In this document: in pieces, positions 8,105 through 13,044 of the stretch
Layout: every line of letters starts with the position of its first letter
Position numbering within the stretch: position 1 is the first letter of the stretch
Origin: Acanthamoeba castellanii str. Neff
Lineage: Eukaryota > Discosea > Longamoebia > Acanthamoebidae
Reading direction: 5' to 3'
NCBI RefSeq assembly: GCF_000313135.1
Contig: NW_004457629.1
Location: 1 to 13,044 of the forward strand
Length of the DNA: 13,044 nt
Translations under genes and position numbers: made by a program
Notes under the pieces: generated by a model
The model's database searches: none
What the model was told of the DNA's origin: nothing
Seen by the model: the letters and a program-made list of their open reading frames with translations, nothing else

Positions 8105-11100
8105 ATGTTCGTGCGCAGGGCAGCGGCGAGTGGGGAGGGACCCACAGATGATGACTCTATAGAGTCGCCCAAGGAAAATGAAGTAGAAGCCGAGAATGCT
8201 GCTGAGGCAGAGGCAGAAGATGAAGAGGGAGAGCAGCGGGCCAAGGTGCACTGGAAGGTAGCCCTACGTTCATAAATATATATACATGAATAATAACAAT
8301 TTGGAACTATTTATGCTACTACTCAGTTTTATACAATAATACTATCAATAATCCATCAATATTGTATTTTATTTATAAATACATAAATTAATGTCCGCTT
8401 GGCAGAGGGAGCAAGCAGTGCAGCACTTTGTGCAGAGCCTGCAGGCGTCGCTGGCGACCTCCCGCCAGAACGTGGCGGCTGCTGCTGCCATCGCCTCCGC
8501 CACAACCGCTGCGACCGGTGGTCTGACCACCTCCTCGCCGTCTCTCGCGACCTCCGCCAAGGGCTCCTCCGCTGCATCATCAACAGGCTGGCCGGCCTTC
8601 CTTGCGTCCGTGCCACCGGCGGCGCCGTCGTCTTCATCGTCATCGTCGTCCTCTTGGTCGCGCCTGCAGGAGCTGGGCCACTTCCGCGCCAGGCAGCCGC
8701 AGCACCTGCCCACTACCACCACGCGCAGGTGAGCCGACACTTCCCTCGCCTTGCAGAAGCTATCCGGCTGACTGTATGCCGTGCGTTGTGTCGTGCGTTG
8801 TGTCGTGTGTGTCGGTGTGTTTCAGATCCGAAGCGAATCGACCGGGCGTGGCGCTGTGGCAGCTCGCGTTCGGCAAGGTGCGCACGGGCGAATTCCAGGC
8901 TTCTTCGGTCGGCACGCCGCTCGACCGGCGTCGCAGGCCTGCAGCAGGAGGAGACCACGTGCGGTTGCTCAACATCGAACAGCAGCAGCACATCCACCAC
9001 CACGCTGTGCCGTTCCTCCAGCTGCCCACTGTCGCGGTGGTCTCCTCCCACGACGACGCGCCCGCGCAGCCTGCGCCGCAGCAACTCGGCACGTCGTGGC
9101 GTACCAATTCGCCTAGCGGCGGCGGGCAGTCGCCCACCCGACTGGGCGTGCGGATTGGGGGCCGGCCGCACTCGCCGCCGCCGCCGCCCGCCGCCACCGG
9201 CGCGCACCTGCAGCGTCGCGGCAGCGCCTACGATACCTTCTTCGACCACGAGGACCGGGAGCCGGCTCATGACCAACAACAACAACCTCGCCATCATCAT
9301 CAACATCATCAACAACAACGTCAAGACCAACTGCCGGCCATAGCCGAGCAAGCGTCGCCGCCGCCGAGGGCCAGGATCGACCGCGGGCACAAGTATCATC
9401 ACATCATCGACGACTACCCCGACGACGATGACGACAGCGCCGCCGCTGGGTTCACCCGTCGGTCGGACGACGATGATGCGAGCGACGACGGCAGCGACGT
9501 CGAGTTTGAGGAGGAGAGGGAGTCGCTGTCGTCGTCGAGGGCGTCGCTGTCGTCGTCGAAGATAGAGGCCGCCAACTCTCGCCCAACGTTGTCGGCATCA
9601 TCGTCGGCGATGAGGCACCACGCCGCCTCGCCGCACCCGGCTCACCCGTCACCGCCGTCGGTGGCCTCGCCCACTCCCATGCGAGCGTCGTTGAAACTCA
9701 ACCAATCGTCGCCTGCGCCTCTGCCGCACTATCGGGCGACGTCGTCGACGGACTTCGAACCCGTGCCCGAGACTGCGCAGCCGCCCGCGTCCACCAACGA
9801 AGAGTGCGGCAGCAGCTCACCGGTAGCGTCGCGCAGCAGCGGCAGCCGATCGCGCGACTTTGGGTCGGATCGGTGGCGCGTCCACCAAAAGGAGAAGTTC
9901 CCCTACGCTACCTACTCGGTCACCGACCCCTACCAGTTCGACGCCGCTCCGGGTACTTTCTCTCGCCGCTGGCCCGGCACCCCTCTGCATTCCACACGCA
10001 TTCCTTAACACACGATCGGCAGAAGTTGAAGCATTTGATGACCGACAAAGTGAGTCGTCGTTCATCTCTGAGTCGGACGACGACGCCGACGAGTACGGCG
10101 ACATCGGCCAGTACGGCAGCAAGAACTACACCGCAGGTTCGTCGTCACTCGCGCGCCTTCTGCACAACAGCGTGCCCTAAGTTAATTGTGGTATTTGGCT
10201 GTCGACAACAGCATTCAACTCGAAGAGCGTGCCCTATTCGGCGCCCAGCACGCCCGACGCGTCGCCCATCAAGCCGAAGCGGAGGGTCAGCCTGTCGACA
10301 CCGTCGTCGCCGCACCGACTCGCCGCCCACCCGGCGGCGGGCCACTACCAGACACAAGCCGGCGCGGGAGGTGTTGACGACAGCAACGACTTCAGCTGCA
10401 CCCACCGCGACTTTTGCCAGTACTGCCAGGAAGAGATGCGGGGTTACCCGCGCAACTGGAACGAGGAGTTCCAGTCGCTGCTCGAGCTGCCGGTCGTCAC
10501 CGAGAAGGAGCGGCTCAAGCGCTACGAACTCATACACAACCTTGCCCAAGGTAAGTGTGTGTTGTGTGCGGTGTGTGCGGTGGTGCATGTGCGGTGGTGT
10601 TGACTCTTTTGGTATCCAAAAGATTTCTCGATCACGGCCAAGCTGTACGGCAAGATAATCATCGCCGAGGCGTTTCTTCCGCGCAAGTACCAGACCATCA
10701 AGCCCTGCGTTGTGGGCGGGCTGGCTGGCGGACCCAAGTACATCTACAACGGTATGGCCCCTCACTCAAACCGTTGCAGTTTACTCTAACCCGTCATCAT
10801 CTTCTTCTGCTTCTTCTTCAACTCTTTGCAGGCATCTTCTTCAAGGTAACCGTCTACATTTCTTTAATGGATATATTGATGCTCATGTTTATATGATACA
10901 TGTTGTATGTCGTTAATTGTGGTGTGTAAAACTTTGCACATCAGTTTGCGATGGACGACCTGGGCATCTATGGCTCGGATGAAAACGCGATGAAAGCGGC
11001 CGCGCACGACCTCAAGGGGCTCATGCGCTATTCCGGTATGCGGTTTTCCCTCAACAACGACGCGTTTTCCTTCAACTCACCCTCATACAACAATCTGTGA

Positions 11101-13044
11101 TTCGAATACGTATCGACAGACATTGCCGGCTTGTCCGTTCCTCTCATCCAGCTTATAGACTACCGAGGCTTCAGGTATCTTCTATATATACACATTAAAA
11201 CATATCAATAAGTTGTATGAATCATGTGCTAACATGTTCTTGTGTCGACGCAATTTCATGATCGTAGGCTGGTGGCCCTCTCCATTCTGCCGATCGAGCA
11301 GAGCACGCTGGTCTACGGCAGCGCCGATGGAGGCGTGGTGGTGCATACCGAGCATTCTCAGCTGAACGACTACATGGCGGCCGCGGGGCAAAAACTGAAC
11401 CTCAAGGTGCGCACGCCCCCCCTCCCTTCCCTCTTCTCACATTCCGCTCGGCTGGTCTGCGTGAGTGAGAGCTCATCGCTCACGCTTGGCAGGGGCACCT
11501 GGGCGGTAGCGAAAACTGCGCCGATCGGAAGATGATCTACGGCCCCACCGACATCGGTGCGTTGTTATTACATTCTTATTTATATTTATATCGCACTACA
11601 GCATTACATACATTTTTTGACTGATCAACGACTCTGTGGCGTCTGTGCCTGCGGTAATGTACTTAATTGCAGAGGGTCACGTTGGATTGGTACGTGTCAG
11701 TGACACTCTTTGATCGAAAGTTAATCGAACTCACACGCATTGGCTTGTTGGCGTTGCTAGGATGGGCGCCTCTACGTGCTGGACTTTTCTCGGGTGCTGC
11801 CGCCCACGACCCCGTCCAAAGGGTACCCTCCACGCCCACACGAATCCCGGGGTTGAATGTGCGTGGACTGACGCGAAATATGGGGCCAAATTGCCACATT
11901 GGGGGGGGGCGCAGCAAGAAGAACGGGTACCTGTACGAACTCATGCGCCCCGAGTTCCTCAAAAAGAACCCCAAGCCCCTCAGCTCCGGTGCGTGTCCGA
12001 TCCGAGTCTCACACTTTGCCCATTACTTCCCCGTGTCTCACTTGGCTCGTCTGGTGCCGTGTTGGTCGTGTGGCATCGTTTGTGCGGTGATGTGCGTGTG
12101 CGGTGGTGCGTGTTCGGTGATACGTGCGCGTTTGCAGATGCTTTCTCGCCGTTCGGAGTTGACTCGGCGACGGAGCACAATGCGGAGATCAGGGAAGCCA
12201 CCAACAGGCTCCTCAAGGTATGAGTGCCGCGAATCGCTGTCGCGAGGCCAATGGCGCGCCAATGGCGACTCATCGGCGCGTGCATCAGGAGGTGATCCCC
12301 AAATTCGCGGCCTATCTGGACCTGCACTACCCGAACGCCGAGGACCTCTGCCGGCACCTGTCGCCTCTCATCCACAAGGAGGGCATCAACGTTCGTTACC
12401 TGGTACGCTCAATTTTTATAATTGACCATAATTACTGTTTTATTATATTTCTTCTTATTCTAATTATTATTGTGCAATTATTAATTGTTGGCGCTATGAT
12501 TTCAGGGTCGGCTGCGGTACTACGTCAAGTCGGTCCACCTGAAGCAGCTCTTCTTGCACGAGATGATCGCGCGAGTGGTCAAGGTATTTTTTATGAGCTT
12601 TGTCCCACGACCCAGCGATGACGCTGTATTATCTCAGAACAGACTCAACCATCGCGCATTCGCAGGTGGCCGTGCATCGGAGCCTGCGCAAGAAGACCCG
12701 AACGCTCAAGATCATGTCCGAGGTGGCCTGCAAGGACGTGGTGGTCAAGCACTTCAACCTGGTACGCGTGCTTTCATAGCCACACACCACTGCACACGCA
12801 CCACCGCACACACCGCACACGCTGTGCTGACTGCACGTGTGTGTGTGTGTGTCATGTGTGGCGTGGTGGGGGGGGGCATGGCCAGGTATTGGGGCGGCCC
12901 AAACGGAAGGCGGACAATTTCTGGAAGGTGGCGATCAAGTCCGAGGTCATGCGCAAGTTCGGCGAACAGTCGCTCACCACCGAAGAGCGGGGCGAGTACT
13001 ACGACCTCCGCCGCAAGGTCACCATGTGTCACATCCTCCTCCGC
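8105..13044 (+). CDS. CLU-domain (clustered mitochondria / TIF31-type) protein, 3' end outside window
   Basis: Nineteen exons join in phase for 1,076 codons with no stop: 8105-8257, 8406-8728, 8826-9952, 10023-10136, 10212-10550, 10623-10751, 10832-10845, 10945-11035, 11120-11174, 11268-11406, 11493-11556, 11673-11689, 11761-11822, 11915-11988, 12138-12217, 12289-12402, 12506-12583, 12666-12761 and 12886-13044 (edge). Residues about 1-630 are low complexity and probably disordered: acidic stretch, poly-Ser, Pro/Gln/His runs, Asp clusters. A Cys/His cluster (CTHRDFCQYC, about 635-644) precedes the Clu domain, about 650-895: NWNEEFQSLLELP, ITAKLYGKIIIAEAF, FFKFAMDDLGIYGSDENAMK, SVPLIQLIDYRGFRL, YVLDFSRVLPP, NGYLYELMRPEFL. 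The later part matches the usual CLU continuation (EGINVRYLGRLRYYV, FLHEMIARVVKVAVHRSLR, ADNFWKVAIKSEVMRKFGEQ). Family knowledge: CLU proteins bind mRNAs for mitochondrial proteins and control mitochondrial distribution. The start is uncertain because the open frame reaches upstream of 8105 to a possible acceptor. It could be a CLU-domain paralogue rather than the CLU1 orthologue. Confidence 0.88.
8779..8822. repeat. GTGCGTTGTGTC tandem units in a CLU-gene intron
   Basis: CGTGCGTTGTGT occurs twice in tandem and decays into GTGTCGGTGTG, just before the acceptor at 8823-8825. Confidence 0.88.
10551..10605. repeat. GTGTGCGGTG repeats in a CLU-gene intron
   Basis: Imperfect GTGTGCGGTG units begin directly at the GTAAGT donor of intron 10551-10622. 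The same motif recurs in introns at about 12085-12118 and, inverted, at about 12780-12820. Confidence 0.85.
12780..12856. repeat. CA tract followed by TG tract (inverted) in a CLU-gene intron
   Basis: An ACACACCACTGCACACGCACC-type region (about 12780-12820) is followed by a pure GT run (about 12836-12852). The two halves are complementary and could pair as a hairpin inside intron 12762-12885. Confidence 0.8.

Noticed and set aside
8399..9343. Alternative plus-strand frame of 314 codons, Arg/Ser-rich
   Set aside because: It runs through intron 8729-8825 and overlaps the better frame, which continues in phase into the Clu domain.
8713..9402. Long minus-strand open frame opposite the large CLU-gene exon
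   Set aside because: It is a shadow of the 1,127-nt GC-rich exon 8826-9952, rich in Arg and without any recognisable domain, while the plus-strand frame joins in phase with both neighbouring exons.
9804..10658. Plus-strand Arg/Thr-rich frame of 284 codons
   Set aside because: It crosses three introns and has no domain content; the overlapping exons in other frames carry the Clu-domain protein.
1..13044. Bacterial operon, phage, defence island or CRISPR array
   Set aside because: All genes are interrupted by GT-AG introns, there are no ribosome-binding sites or spaced direct repeats with unique spacers, and the recognisable products are eukaryotic.

Overview
The window looks like nuclear DNA from a GC-rich, intron-dense free-living amoeba. 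An Acanthamoeba-type genome is my best guess, by inference. Four multi-exon genes and the tail of a fifth can be rebuilt by hand. About 44 short introns (roughly 60-180 bp) were placed; donors are mostly GTACGT, GTGCGT or GTTCGT-like and acceptors mostly CAG. Exons are GC-rich with G/C-ending codons. Many introns carry CA/TG, GA or GTGTC tracts. No prokaryotic gene, mobile element, CRISPR array, tRNA or rRNA was seen.

Layout. (1) 1-201, plus strand: 3' end of an unrecognised gene. (2) 251-1529, minus strand, converging on it: a six-exon gene for a protein of about 251 residues with one N-terminal membrane segment and a C-terminal SnoaL-like (NTF2-fold) domain. (3) 1660-6229, minus strand: a 16-exon gene for a helical, HEAT/ARM-like protein of about 940-960 residues that I could not assign to a family. 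One of its introns is almost entirely a 24-unit TTTGGG telomere-like array. (4) 6408-7899, plus strand: a seven-exon GET4 (TRC35) gene encoding 330 residues, diverging from gene 3 across a 178-bp shared promoter region. (5) 8105-13044, plus strand, running off the right edge: a CLU-domain (clustered mitochondria/TIF31-type) protein with at least 19 exons, a long disordered N-terminal half, a Cys/His cluster just before the Clu domain, and two micro-exons of 14 and 17 nt.

The genes do not form an obvious pathway. GET4 acts in tail-anchored protein targeting and CLU-family proteins in mitochondrial positioning and mRNA biology, but their adjacency is probably ordinary gene order. No stretch longer than 300 bp lies outside genes; the longest non-coding pieces are introns of 176 bp or less and intergenic gaps of about 50-205 bp. 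No new multi-gene system was found. The best leads are the telomere-like, stop-free intron, the micro-exons, the membrane-anchored SnoaL architecture and one local frame break.
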